From assembly GCA_947627005.1 (NCBI GenBank), contig CANQUJ010000001.1, positions 1 through 64,000 on the forward strand: DNA of 64,000 nucleotides, in the 5' to 3' direction. Both the position numbers and the translations under genes were made by a program. Positions 42,278-50,742 of the stretch are shown piece by piece. The stretch's first letter is position 1; the number at the start of each line of letters is the position of its first letter. Origin of the DNA: an uncultured Clostridia bacterium. Lineage in GTDB: Bacteria; Bacillota; Clostridia; Oscillospirales; Ruminococcaceae. The notes beneath the pieces are model-generated. The model had not been told where the DNA came from. It searched no databases and worked only from the letters and a program-made list of their open reading frames with translations.

Positions 42278-43348
42278 ATGGGATTCATCATGGAAAACGA
42301 AGGCATTGATTTGGCGAAAATAAAAGTAGTCGGAGTAGGCGGAGGCGGCGGAAACGCCCTTAACTGCATTGTTTCGACCGGAATCCAGAACGTCGAATAT
42401 ATCGCGGTGAACACCGACGCGCAGGCGCTTAAGAATTCTAAAGCGACCCAAAAGATCCAGATAGGCCAAAAGCTTACCCACGGCCTTGGCGCCGGCGGAA
42501 GGCCGGAAGTAGGCGAGGGGGCCGCGCAGGAATCGAAGGACGAGATTTGCGACGCGCTTAAAGGCGCGGATATGATATTTATAACCGCAGGTATGGGCGG
42601 CGGGACCGGAACCGGCGCAGCGCCGGTAGTCGCCGAGATCGCGAGGGATATGGGAATACTCACCGTCGCGGTTGTCACCAAGCCCTTTATGTTTGAGGGC
42701 GCGAAAAAGCTTGCGCAGGCCGAGCGCGGGATCGACTCTCTTCTTAAAAACGTCGACTCGCTTGTGGTCATCCCCAACCAAAAGCTTTTGACCGGCAAGG
42801 AAAACCTTACTATGAGGCAGTCCTTCGCTTTGGCGGACGATATCCTTAAGACCGCAGTCCTTTCGGTCACCCAGCTTATTCTCTGCCACGGCTGGATCAA
42901 CGTCGACTTTGCCGACGTTCAGTCGATCATGAAAGATTCGGGCTATGCGCATATGGCGATCGGCCACGGCGAAGGAAAAGACAAGGTCGCCGACGCGGTT
43001 CAGCAGGTCATCTCCAGCCCGCTGCTCGAAACCTCTATCAAAGGCGCGAAGAGATTGCTGCTTAACATCACTATGTCGGAAGACATCGGGACCGGCGACG
43101 TCACCGAGCTTACCGAGGCCATCACCAAGGCCGCCGCGCCGGACGTCAACCTTATCTTCGGCGCAGACTTCAATGCCGATCTTAGCGACACTATCGACAT
43201 TATCGTCATCGCCGCGGACTTTGACGAATATCAGACTTCCGACGGCGAGCCGGTTTCGGAAGACGGCGAGGCCGACCCGGACGACCCGAACAAGACCTCG
43301 GGCGACCCGTTCTACGACGGCCTGTGGAACTTCCTCGGGAACAAGTAA
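42278..43348 (+). CDS. ftsZ: Cell division GTPase FtsZ
   Basis: 356 residues; tubulin-like GTPase forming the division ring. GTP-binding GVGGGGGNALN, tubulin signature GGGTGTGAAP, T7-loop INVDFADV with catalytic Asp. Relative to well-known FtsZ proteins the segment after LADDILK reads TAVLSVTQLILCHGW instead of the usual GVQGISDLI-PGL, and the C-terminal linker is short (about 35 acidic residues) before DPFYDGLWNFLGNK, which must serve as the conserved C-terminal peptide. Start: ATG 42278 with TTGGAGGAAG upstream; the track start at 42185 falls in the promoter gap. Confidence 0.95.
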   Translation: MGFIMENEGIDLAKIKVVGVGGGGGNALNCIVSTGIQNVEYIAVNTDAQALKNSKATQKIQIGQKLTHGLGAGGRPEVGEGAAQESKDEICDALKGADMIFITAGMGGGTGTGAAPVVAEIARDMGILTVAVVTKPFMFEGAKKLAQAERGIDSLLKNVDSLVVIPNQKLLTGKENLTMRQSFALADDILKTAVLSVTQLILCHGWINVDFADVQSIMKDSGYAHMAIGHGEGKDKVADAVQQVISSPLLETSIKGAKRLLLNITMSEDIGTGDVTELTEAITKAAAPDVNLIFGADFNADLSDTIDIIVIAADFDEYQTSDGEPVSEDGEADPDDPNKTSGDPFYDGLWNFLGNK

Positions 43349-43417
43349 TTTCGGACAACCGACAAATGCGGCAGCGGCTTTGGCACTTCCGCAAGAAAAA
43401 TTGCATAGGCTGATTGA

Positions 43418-43444
43418 GCCGCCGACGGAAACGTCGGCGGCTTT
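43418..43444 (+). terminator. Terminator-like hairpin after ftsZ
   Basis: Perfect 10-bp stem GCCGCCGACG-gaaa-CGTCGGCGGC followed by only three T; it marks the end of the division cluster. Confidence 0.65.
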
Positions 43445-43511
43445 GAGGTTGGGGGGAGTCATGCGGATATACCTTTTACCACCTCCGCGCCCTGCGCACG
43501 CTCTATTTAAA

Positions 43512-43575
43512 ATTCCTCATTCAATTTTCCCTCCTCTGCCCTCTGCCAATCCGACCTCTGTCTTCTGCCTTCTTG
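43512..43575. repeat. AG-rich repeat, copy 3 (on the complementary strand)
   Basis: CCTCTGCCCTCTGCCAATC and GACCTCTGTCTTCTGCC are the complement of the GAAGTCAGAGGTC motifs. The rest of the 43349-43664 gap holds the ftsZ hairpin and the glmM promoter. Confidence 0.6.
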
Positions 43576-43609
43576 GCGCGCTTCGGCGCTAACTTTCCCC
43601 CCCACCCGG

Positions 43610-43638
43610 TTGACTTTTTCGCGCGGCGGTAATATAAT
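43610..43638 (+). promoter_or_regulatory. glmM promoter
   Basis: TTGACT (43610-43615), 17 bp, TATAAT (43633-43638). Confidence 0.8.
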
Positions 43639-43688
43639 ATGGAATATGCATTATATTTGCGGCTTTGCCGCCGAAAGGAATTGAGATA

Positions 43689-45074
43689 ATGGGCAGATAT
43701 TTCGGCACCGACGGTTTCAGAGGCGAGGCGAACGTCGGCCTTACCGCCGACCACGCCTTCAAGGTCGGAAGATTTTTGGGCTGGTATTATTGCGAGAAAA
43801 AGCGCCGCGGCGGGGTCGACGAGCCCGCGCGAATAGTTATCGGGAAGGACACCCGGCGTTCGAGCTATATGTTTGAATACGCCCTTGTCGGCGGGCTGAC
43901 CGCTTCGGGGGCCGACGCCTATCTTCTTCATGTAACGACTACTCCCTCGGTCGCCTATATAACCAAAACCGACGACTTCGACTGCGGCATTATGATCTCG
44001 GCGAGCCACAACCCTTTTTACGACAACGGAATCAAGCTTATAAACTCTAACGGCGAGAAGATGGACGAAGAGACCATCGCCCTTGTCGAAGACTATATCG
44101 ACGGCAGGGTCACCGCTTTCGGCGAAGAACTTTCCGAACTGCCCTATTCTTTGCGCGACAATATCGGCAGAACGGTCGACTATGTGGCCGGAAGAAACCG
44201 CTATATCGGCTATCTCATCTCCCTCGGGATCTATTCTTTCCGCGGGGTAAAGGTCGGGCTCGACTGTGCGAACGGCTCGAGCTGGAACATTGCAAAATCG
44301 GTGTTCGACGCCCTCGGGGCGAAGACATACCTCATCGGCGCCGAGCCGGACGGCCTTAACATCAACAACGGCGTAGGGTCGACCCATATCGAAAGCCTTC
44401 AAAAGCTTGTGATTGAAAAGGGCCTCGACGTCGGCTTTGCCTATGACGGCGACGCCGACCGCTGCCTCTGCGTAGACGAAAAGGGGAACGTCGTCACCGG
44501 CGACCACATTCTTTATATTTACGGAAAATATATGAAGGAGCGCGGAAAGCTTCTTACAAACACCGTCGTGACCACGGTAATGTCCAACTTCGGGCTTTAT
44601 AAGGCGTTCGACGAATGCGGAATAGGCTACGCCAAGACCGCCGTGGGCGACAAATACGTCTATGAATATATGCAGAAAAACGGCTGCCGCCTCGGAGGAG
44701 AGCAGTCGGGGCACATTATCTTCACAAAATACGCCTCGACAGGCGACGGAATACTCACCAGCCTTAAGATGATGGAGGTAATGCTCGCCTCGAAAAAGAA
44801 GATGAGCGAGCTTTGCGACGGCCTTACCATATATCCGCAGCTATTGGAAAACGTAAGAGTCAAAGACAAGGCCGCCGCCCTCGGCGATTGCGACGTTAAA
44901 GCCGCGATACGCGCGGCGGAGGAAGAAGTCGGAACATCCGGCAGGATACTCGTTCGCGAGAGCGGGACAGAGCCGCTTATAAGGGTTATGGCAGAGGCCG
45001 AGAGCGAGGAATTTTGCAAAAAGCTGGTCGGCGGAATAGTCGACGTCATCAAGAAAAAAGGTCACGCTTTATAA
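43689..45074 (+). CDS. glmM: Phosphoglucosamine mutase
   Basis: 461 residues from the ATG at 43689 (MGRYFGTDGFRGEAN). Interconverts glucosamine-6-P and glucosamine-1-P for UDP-GlcNAc synthesis. Active Ser loop ISASHNPFYDNGIK, metal loop DGDADRCL, sugar loop GGEQSGHI and phosphate loop RESGTEPLIRVM are all present. GAAAGGA precedes the start. Together with glmS 38 nt downstream it forms an amino-sugar operon placed directly after the division cluster. Confidence 0.95.
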   Translation: MGRYFGTDGFRGEANVGLTADHAFKVGRFLGWYYCEKKRRGGVDEPARIVIGKDTRRSSYMFEYALVGGLTASGADAYLLHVTTTPSVAYITKTDDFDCGIMISASHNPFYDNGIKLINSNGEKMDEETIALVEDYIDGRVTAFGEELSELPYSLRDNIGRTVDYVAGRNRYIGYLISLGIYSFRGVKVGLDCANGSSWNIAKSVFDALGAKTYLIGAEPDGLNINNGVGSTHIESLQKLVIEKGLDVGFAYDGDADRCLCVDEKGNVVTGDHILYIYGKYMKERGKLLTNTVVTTVMSNFGLYKAFDECGIGYAKTAVGDKYVYEYMQKNGCRLGGEQSGHIIFTKYASTGDGILTSLKMMEVMLASKKKMSELCDGLTIYPQLLENVRVKDKAAALGDCDVKAAIRAAEEEVGTSGRILVRESGTEPLIRVMAEAESEEFCKKLVGGIVDVIKKKGHAL

Positions 45075-45112
45075 CGAAAAGCTGAATATATTGACGAAAT
45101 GAGGAAGAATTT

Positions 45113-46951
45113 ATGTGCGGAATAGTCGGATTTACCGGCAAAAGGCAGGCCGCCCCGGTTTTGCTCGACGGCCTTGCAAAGCTTGAATACCGCGGCTACG
45201 ATTCGGCGGGAATCGCCGTAAGGGACGGCAAAAAGCCGATCGAGATCGTCAAGGCCAAGGGCAAGCTTAAAATACTTATGGAGATGACCGACAGCGGCGC
45301 GGCGGTATCCGGGAACTGCGGGATAGGCCACACGAGATGGGCTACCCACGGCGAGCCCTCGGTCACCAACGCCCACCCCCATTCTTCGGACGACAACAAC
45401 GTCGTCGGGGTTCACAACGGCATTATCGAGAACTATCAGGAGCTTAGAGAAAAGCTGATCAAAAACGGATACAACTTCGTAAGCCAGACCGACACCGAAG
45501 TCGGCGTAAAGCTTGTAGACTACTACTACAAAAAATACAACGGCGGCCCGATAGACGCCCTTGCACGCGCGATGACGAGGATTCGCGGCTCGTACGCTAT
45601 GGAGCTTATGTTCGCGGACTATCCCGACGAAATCTACGCGATAAGAAAAGACAGCCCGATGATAGTCGGCGTTTCGGACGGCGAAAGCTATCTCGCCTCC
45701 GACGTTCCCGCGATTTTAAAATACACGAGAAACGTCTACTATGTCGGCGACCTTGAGATTGCAAAGCTTTCAAAGGGCGAGGTCAAGTTTTATAACATCG
45801 ACCGCGAGGAGATCCAAAAAGAGCTCACCGAGATCAAGTGGAACGCCGAGGCCGCAGAAAAGGCGGGCTATGAGCACTTTATGCTCAAAGAGATTCACGA
45901 GCAGCCCAAAGCCGTCAAAGACACCGTAAATTCTGTGGTTAAAGACGGCAAAATCGACCTTAGCTCGGTCGGCCTTTCAAACGACGACCTTAAAAAGATC
46001 GAGAGAATATACATCGTCGCCTGCGGCTCGGCCTATCATGTCGGAATGGCGGCGCAGTACGTCATCGAAGAGCTCTGCTCGGTCCAGGTTCGGGTCGAGC
46101 TCGCGTCGGAATTCAGATACAGAAAGATGACCCTTTTTGAAAACAGCCTCGCGATTATAATAAGCCAATCGGGCGAGACGGCGGACAGCCTTGCCGCGCT
46201 TAAAATGGTCAAAAGCAAGGGGATAAAGACCCTCGGGATAGTAAACGTCGTCGGTTCGAGCATCGCGCGTGAGGCGGACAACGTCTTCTATACCCTCGCC
46301 GGGCCGGAGATTTCGGTCGCCACCACAAAGGCATACAGCAGTCAGCTTGCGGCCTGCTATCTCTTTGCGATCCAGCTTGCGTATTCAAAGGGCGAGATAT
46401 CGGAAGAGGAGTATTCGAGGCTTATAGCCGAAGTCGAAGCCCTGCCCCAAAAGATCGAAAAGATTCTTGAAGACAAAGAGAGGATACAGTGGTTCGCCTC
46501 GAAGTTCGCGGCGGTAAAAGACGCGTTCTTCATCGGCCGGGGAATAGACTACGCAATCGGGCTTGAGGGCAGCCTTAAGATGAAGGAGATAAGCTATATA
46601 CACTCCGAGGCCTACGCCGCTGGCGAGCTTAAGCACGGCCCGATAAGCCTTATAGAAAACGGCACGCTCGTAATCGGGGTATTGACCCAAGAGGCGCTTT
46701 ATGAAAAGACGGTCTCGAATATGGTCGAGGTCAGAAGCCGGGGCGCGTATCTTATGGGGCTTACGAGCTATGGGAACTATTCGGTCGAAGACATCGCCGA
46801 CTTTACGGTGTACGTTCCCTCGGCGGACCACCTGTTTATCGGCAGCCTTGCGGTTATACCGCTTCAGCTTATGGGATATTATGTAAGCTGCGCCAAGGGC
46901 CTTGACGTAGACAAGCCGCGAAACCTCGCCAAAAGCGTCACGGTGGAATAG
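45113..46951 (+). CDS. glmS: Glutamine--fructose-6-phosphate aminotransferase
   Basis: 612 residues; makes glucosamine-6-P from fructose-6-P and glutamine. N-terminal Ntn amidotransferase with Cys2 (MCGIVGFTG) and GIGHTRWATHG, then two SIS domains (CGSAYHVGM, SQSGETADS, TTKAYSSQL) and the C-terminal DVDKPRNLAKSVTVE. GAGGAAG lies upstream of the ATG. No glmS ribozyme is seen: the 38-nt gap after glmM is far too short for one. Confidence 0.97.
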   Translation: MCGIVGFTGKRQAAPVLLDGLAKLEYRGYDSAGIAVRDGKKPIEIVKAKGKLKILMEMTDSGAAVSGNCGIGHTRWATHGEPSVTNAHPHSSDDNNVVGVHNGIIENYQELREKLIKNGYNFVSQTDTEVGVKLVDYYYKKYNGGPIDALARAMTRIRGSYAMELMFADYPDEIYAIRKDSPMIVGVSDGESYLASDVPAILKYTRNVYYVGDLEIAKLSKGEVKFYNIDREEIQKELTEIKWNAEAAEKAGYEHFMLKEIHEQPKAVKDTVNSVVKDGKIDLSSVGLSNDDLKKIERIYIVACGSAYHVGMAAQYVIEELCSVQVRVELASEFRYRKMTLFENSLAIIISQSGETADSLAALKMVKSKGIKTLGIVNVVGSSIAREADNVFYTLAGPEISVATTKAYSSQLAACYLFAIQLAYSKGEISEEEYSRLIAEVEALPQKIEKILEDKERIQWFASKFAAVKDAFFIGRGIDYAIGLEGSLKMKEISYIHSEAYAAGELKHGPISLIENGTLVIGVLTQEALYEKTVSNMVEVRSRGAYLMGLTSYGNYSVEDIADFTVYVPSADHLFIGSLAVIPLQLMGYYVSCAKGLDVDKPRNLAKSVTVE

Positions 46952-46983
46952 AAAAAAGCAGACCCGCAAGGGTCTGCTTTTTT
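46952..46983 (+). terminator. glmMS operon terminator
   Basis: AAAAAAGCAGACCC-gcaa-GGGTCTGCTTTTTT right after the stop codon. Confidence 0.9.
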
Positions 46984-47098
46984 CAGAAAACAGAACACAG
47001 AAATCAGAAATCAGAAGTTAAGAGGAAAGAGCGTGCCTAAATCTCACAAATCCGTAAAAACAGCTTCTGTTCTCTGACCTCTGTCAATCTGTCAGTCT
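46984..47098. repeat. AG-rich repeat, copy 4 (full)
   Basis: Left arm ACAGAAATCAGAAATCAG, core near CTCACAAATCCG, right arm TTCTGTTCTCTGACCTCTG. Its right end overlaps the last codons and stop of the SGNH lipoprotein gene. Confidence 0.7.
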
Positions 47099-48306
47099 GC
47101 CAGCATTTCCGCGGTGGCCTTGGCCATCGCTTCGTATCCCGCGGCGCTCGGGTGTATGCAGTCGCCGCTGTCGTATACGGCTTGAAGCTTAGAGGGGCTT
47201 TCGACGTAGCACAGAAGGTTCGAGAAGTCTACATATCCGTCGAAGCCGGAGCCCTCGCCCGCGATAAATTCGTTGACGCCGAGGCGGACGCTCTCGTGAA
47301 GCTCGGAATAATAGGCGGTGTTGCCCTCGAACGGGGTCAAAGTCCCCGCGTATATGCTTATTCCGCGCTCGTGGCAGGCTTCGATCAGCTTTTTGTATTC
47401 CTCGGCCATCTCCTTCGAGATGTCGTATTGCGCCGAGGGAATGTCGTTAGCGCCGATCAGAATCACGACCTTATGCACCCCGGGGATATTCAAAACGTCC
47501 CGCTCGAAGAGCTTTTCAATCGAATCCGAGCCGAAAAGCGAGGCGTTTTCGGTCGCGCACTCTATAACCGAGAAGCGCTTTGAAGAGTCCCCGTTTTGCA
47601 TTATTTTCGACAAGCTCTCGGCCCAGCCGTTAAAACGGTTGTAGGTCGACCCGTAGCTGTCTGCGATCGAATCGCCGAAGCAAACAACCGTTTCGGTCCC
47701 GGCGGGGGCATAGGTATCCGCCCTGTTTAAAAAATACAGGCTCGACATAAGCTCCATCGTCTCAAAGGTTTCGTCCGAAACATGGTCTCCGGGGACTATC
47801 CAAGAGGTGCAGCCGGCCTCGCGGTGGCAAGTAAGCCTTGTGGGCGCGCTTTCAAGCTTTATCGTTACGGCGAGGATATCGAGCGGCTCGAACGAAAAGT
47901 CGAGCTCGTCGGTCAGCGCGGTTTTCCCGGCGGGGATAGTCACGCTTTCGCTTCCGCCGAAGGTAAGCGCCTTGTCGGTCGAGGGGTCGGTCTTGGGGCT
48001 TCCCGCCGAATTAAGGCGGGCGATATGGACGGAAGACATAACAAGGCTTTTGTCGCCGTATTCGTTTGAAAACGAGAGCCTTATTTTATCCCCGCCGACA
48101 GAGACCTTTATCTGCTGCCTAAGGGTGTTTCCGTCGAGGGCGGGGTTTTGGGGGATCTGCTCGGCCTCGGCGACTTCGGAGGAGGCCGCCCAGGTTGCGT
48201 ACCAGCCGTCGGCCGGCTCGATTTCGACCCGCTTCTTTTCGCAGCCCGAGGCGCCGAAAGCTACCGCAAGGCAGAGCATCGAAACGGCGATCTTTTTTAT
48301 GAACAT
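47092..48306 (-). CDS. SGNH/GDSL hydrolase lipoprotein
   Basis: 404 residues from the ATG at 48306 (GGAGG 12 nt upstream). Signal peptide with lipobox FGASGC, so it is anchored outside the membrane. N-terminal beta-sandwich-like half (WYATWAASSEV ... IRLSFSNEYGDKS) and SGNH domain with CFGDSIADS, LIGANDIPS and DCIHPSAAGYEAMA. It is the exported paralogue of 3087-4250. Likely an esterase acting on cell-surface or dietary glycans; the substrate is unknown. The last codons and stop come from an AG-rich repeat. Confidence 0.87.
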   Translation of the reverse strand: MFIKKIAVSMLCLAVAFGASGCEKKRVEIEPADGWYATWAASSEVAEAEQIPQNPALDGNTLRQQIKVSVGGDKIRLSFSNEYGDKSLVMSSVHIARLNSAGSPKTDPSTDKALTFGGSESVTIPAGKTALTDELDFSFEPLDILAVTIKLESAPTRLTCHREAGCTSWIVPGDHVSDETFETMELMSSLYFLNRADTYAPAGTETVVCFGDSIADSYGSTYNRFNGWAESLSKIMQNGDSSKRFSVIECATENASLFGSDSIEKLFERDVLNIPGVHKVVILIGANDIPSAQYDISKEMAEEYKKLIEACHERGISIYAGTLTPFEGNTAYYSELHESVRLGVNEFIAGEGSGFDGYVDFSNLLCYVESPSKLQAVYDSGDCIHPSAAGYEAMAKATAEMLAD

Positions 48307-48337
48307 AAGCCTCAACCTCCGAGATTTGATATATAAT

Positions 48338-48366
48338 ATGATATCACATTTCGTCAAAAAGGTCAA
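48338..48366 (-). promoter_or_regulatory. Promoter of the SGNH lipoprotein gene
   Basis: Minus-strand TTGACC (48366-48361), 17 bp, TATCAT (48343-48338). Confidence 0.7.
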
Positions 48367-48372
48367 TAGAAT

Positions 48373-48541
48373 ATAGAAGTTAGATGTGGCCGAAGCGGCC
48401 ACATCAGAAGACAGAAGCGAGAAGTCAGATGTCAGAACTTATAGGTGTCGCCTTCGGCGACGTTTTTAAATACTGCAAATAATGCGTGCGGAATGGACGC
48501 TTCTTAGAAGTTAGAGGATAGAGGATAGAAGATAGAGGGCG
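48373..48541. repeat. AG-rich repeat copies 5 and 6 with two hairpins
   Basis: ATAGAAGTTAGATG and CAGAAGACAGAAGCGAGAAGTC flank a hairpin GATGTGGCCG-aag-CGGCCACATC; a second hairpin GTCGCC-ttc-GGCGAC lies near 48448, and 48507-48541 is another run of GAAGTTAGAGGATAGAGG motifs. No gene is seen in 48403-48700. Confidence 0.6.
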
Positions 48542-48556
48542 GCTGATTTCTTCTAC

Positions 48557-48585
48557 TTGCAATTTTTGCGACAGTGTGATATAAT
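48557..48585 (+). promoter_or_regulatory. apgM promoter
   Basis: TTGCAA (48557-48562), 17 bp, TATAAT (48580-48585). The -10 overlaps the start of the palindrome unit at 48576-48625. Confidence 0.75.
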
Positions 48586-48625
48586 AATCGCTGCGCGATT
48601 ATTATGTTTTATTTTTAGTCGCCCT
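48576..48625 (+). repeat. Palindrome + TTTTATTTTTAGTCGCCC unit
   Basis: ATAATAATCGC-tgc-GCGATTATTAT is followed by GTTTTATTTTTAGTCGCCC, the same plan as the two units at 319-345 and 440-477. A further imperfect stem (TCGCC.TTTTGC / GCAAAAGGTGGCGA) follows to 48665. Confidence 0.55.
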
Positions 48626-48702
48626 TTTGCTCCTCGGCTTCGCCGAGAACCGCAAAAGGTGGCGAATTATACGCTTTAATTTCAGTCGGAGGAGAGATTG
48701 AT

Positions 48703-49917
48703 ATGAAATATGTTGTTTTGCTCTGCGACGGCATGGCCGACAGGCCGGTCGCCGAGCTTGGGGGAATGACCCCGATGCAAAAGGCGGTAAAGCCGAATAT
48801 CGACAGGCTTGCCGCGCGGGCCGAGGTCGGCCTCGTCAAAACCGTCGCCGACGGCCTTAAGCCCGGAAGCGACGTCGCGAATCTTTCGGTTTTGGGATAC
48901 GACCCCGCGATCTATTATTCGGGGCGCTCTCCGCTCGAGGCGGGCTCTATCGGTATCGACATGAAGCCGACCGACGTTTCGCTTCGCTGCAACCTCGTGA
49001 CCCTTTCGGACGAGGAAAATTATGAAGACAAGACGATGGTCGACTATTGCGCGGGGGATATTTCAACCGCCGACGCGAAGATTTTGGTCGACTCTTTGAA
49101 AGAGGTCTTCGACAACGACGAGTTTACCCTTTATTCCGGCGTAAGCTATCGCCATTGCCTTATCTGGAACAACGGCACCCTCGACCTCGGAACGCTTACC
49201 CCGCCGCACGACATCACCGGCAAGCCGATCAAGGGGCATTTGCCGGATCACCCCAACGCCGCCAAGCTTTACGATATGATGAAGCGCAGTTACGACGTTT
49301 TGAAGAATCACCCGCTCAACCTTGAAAGGGTCAAAAAGGGCGAGCGCCCCGCGAACTCGATGTGGTTCTGGGGCGAGGGGGTAAGAAAGCCGCTCGCCTC
49401 GTTTAAAGACAAATACGGCGTCAGCGCGACTATGATCTCTGCGGTAGACCTTTTAAAGGGAATCGGCAAATTTTCGGGAATGAAGGTCGTAAACGTCGAC
49501 GGCGCGACGGGGTATCTTGACACCAATTTCGAGGGCAAGGCCGAGGCCGCGATCAAGGCCCTTAAAGACGGCGGAGATTTCGTTTATATCCACGTCGAGG
49601 CGCCGGACGAGTGCGGCCACCGCCACGAGATCGAAAACAAAGTGAAGTCGATAGAGCTTATCGACGAAAAAATCCTCGGACCGCTTCTTAAAGCCCTTGA
49701 GGAATACGACGACTACAAGGTGATGATCCTTCCCGACCACCCGACGCCGCTCGAGCTTAGGACCCACACCAACGACCCGGTGCCCTATCTGATTTATCAT
49801 AAAAAGGCCGAAAAGCCGGGCGTAACGGTCTTCTGCGAGGAGACCGCCAAGGCGATCGGCATATTCGCCCCGATAGGCCACGAGCTTATGGATAGGTTCA
49901 TAAAAAGCAGCCGTTAG
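48703..49917 (+). CDS. apgM: Cofactor-independent phosphoglycerate mutase, archaeal type
   Basis: 404 residues of the alkaline-phosphatase superfamily; interconverts 3- and 2-phosphoglycerate in glycolysis. Metal/phosphate residues: LLCDGMADRP, the Ser in GSDVANLSVLGYDP, HVEAPDECGHRHE and LPDHPTPLELRTHT. The size and insert match the archaeal-type (aPGAM) family rather than GpmI. GGAGGAGAG lies 8-9 nt upstream of the ATG. Monocistronic, with its own promoter and a shared terminator. Confidence 0.92.
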   Translation: MKYVVLLCDGMADRPVAELGGMTPMQKAVKPNIDRLAARAEVGLVKTVADGLKPGSDVANLSVLGYDPAIYYSGRSPLEAGSIGIDMKPTDVSLRCNLVTLSDEENYEDKTMVDYCAGDISTADAKILVDSLKEVFDNDEFTLYSGVSYRHCLIWNNGTLDLGTLTPPHDITGKPIKGHLPDHPNAAKLYDMMKRSYDVLKNHPLNLERVKKGERPANSMWFWGEGVRKPLASFKDKYGVSATMISAVDLLKGIGKFSGMKVVNVDGATGYLDTNFEGKAEAAIKALKDGGDFVYIHVEAPDECGHRHEIENKVKSIELIDEKILGPLLKALEEYDDYKVMILPDHPTPLELRTHTNDPVPYLIYHKKAEKPGVTVFCEETAKAIGIFAPIGHELMDRFIKSSR

Positions 49918-49924
49918 GCGGCTT

Positions 49925-50041
49925 TTTAGAAGATAGAAGATAGAGGGTAGAAGGTAGAAATTAAAAGGATAGAAAGTCGGAAATCGAACAAAGCCGCAAA
50001 AACAACTTCTGCCCTCTGACTCTCTGATATCTGACAATCTG
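49925..50041. repeat. AG-rich repeat, copy 7 (full)
   Basis: AGAAGATAGAAGATAGAGG left arm, GTCGGAAATCGAACAAA core, TTCTGCCCTCTGACTCTCTG right arm; ends at the thiT terminator. Confidence 0.7.
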
Positions 50042-50072
50042 AAAAAGCAGACCCTTGCGGGTCTGCTTTTTT
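50042..50072. terminator. Bidirectional terminator between apgM and thiT
   Basis: AAAAAGCAGACCC-ttgc-GGGTCTGCTTTTTT next to the thiT stop codon. Confidence 0.85.
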
Positions 50073-50657
50073 CTACGCTTCCTTCGGGGAGAAGAACTGC
50101 TTTGTCTGCGGAAGCTTTAAAAGCAAAACTGTCACGGCGACGGTCAGAACGAGCTCGATTCCCATATAAACGCCGTTGTAGATTATGCTGTATACCCATT
50201 CGTTGTCGGTCGAGAATGCCTCCCAGATCTTGCCGACGGAGTGCCAAACCGCCGCGCCGCTTATAACGTGGCTTACATAGCGAAGGAATATCGCCAAAAC
50301 CGTTCCGGCGACCATTCCGCCGAAGCTTTTGTTGCCGAACACGCCCGAAAGGCCGAGGACCGTAAAAGCTACGATATAGTCGAAAAGAATACAGGCGATG
50401 AGCATTCCCCCGGTAAGGCCCCAGCCGAAGAGGCCGTCCATAACGCCCTGCAAAAACTGTACGAGCGAGAAGACGAATGCCGCCAAAAGCCCGCATTTGA
50501 CCCCGCGGCGGATTCCGTACAGGGTTATCGGAAGCATCGAAAGAAGCGTTACCGAGCCGCCCCACGGGAATTTTACGATCCTTACGAAGCAAAGAACAGT
50601 CGCCAGCGCGACCATTACCGCGCCCTCTACAAGGGCAAGAAGTTTTTTGTTTTTCAT
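50073..50657 (-). CDS. thiT: ECF-type thiamine transporter S component
   Basis: 194 residues with six membrane helices; substrate-binding subunit that captures thiamine for a shared energy-coupling factor (EcfAAT), not encoded here. Family features: basic Met-Lys start, MVALATVLCFVRIVKFPWGGSVTLLSMLPI (shortened), YGIRRGVKCGL, GLTGGML and the WVYSIIYNGVYMGIE region near the C-terminus. AAGGAGG precedes the ATG. An upstream TPP riboswitch with terminator strongly supports the assignment. Confidence 0.94.
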   Translation of the reverse strand: MKNKKLLALVEGAVMVALATVLCFVRIVKFPWGGSVTLLSMLPITLYGIRRGVKCGLLAAFVFSLVQFLQGVMDGLFGWGLTGGMLIACILFDYIVAFTVLGLSGVFGNKSFGGMVAGTVLAIFLRYVSHVISGAAVWHSVGKIWEAFSTDNEWVYSIIYNGVYMGIELVLTVAVTVLLLKLPQTKQFFSPKEA

Positions 50658-50689
50658 TTATTGTTCCTCCTTAAGGTCGGGGCAAATGA

Positions 50690-50726
50690 AAAAGCCCCCA
50701 AAATGATTTTGTCATTCCTGAGGGCA
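50690..50726 (-). terminator. Terminator of the TPP riboswitch
   Basis: On the minus strand GCCCTCAGGAATGA-caaaa-TCATTTTGGGGGC is followed by TTTTTC, between the aptamer and the thiT RBS. Confidence 0.85.
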
Positions 50727-50742
50727 AATCAACATAATAAAG

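Noticed and set aside
42224-43462. 412-residue minus-strand ORF across ftsZ
   Set aside because: Antisense shadow of ftsZ; composition (Arg/Val-rich) follows from GC-rich codons, and no RBS or family signature is present.
45075-45112. glmS ribozyme
   Set aside because: The gap between glmM and glmS is 38 nt, too short for the ribozyme core, and the consensus is absent.
48576-48625. Rho-independent terminator
   Set aside because: The palindrome overlaps the apgM -10 and is followed by a constant repeat tail shared with distant loci, so it is better read as a repeat unit.
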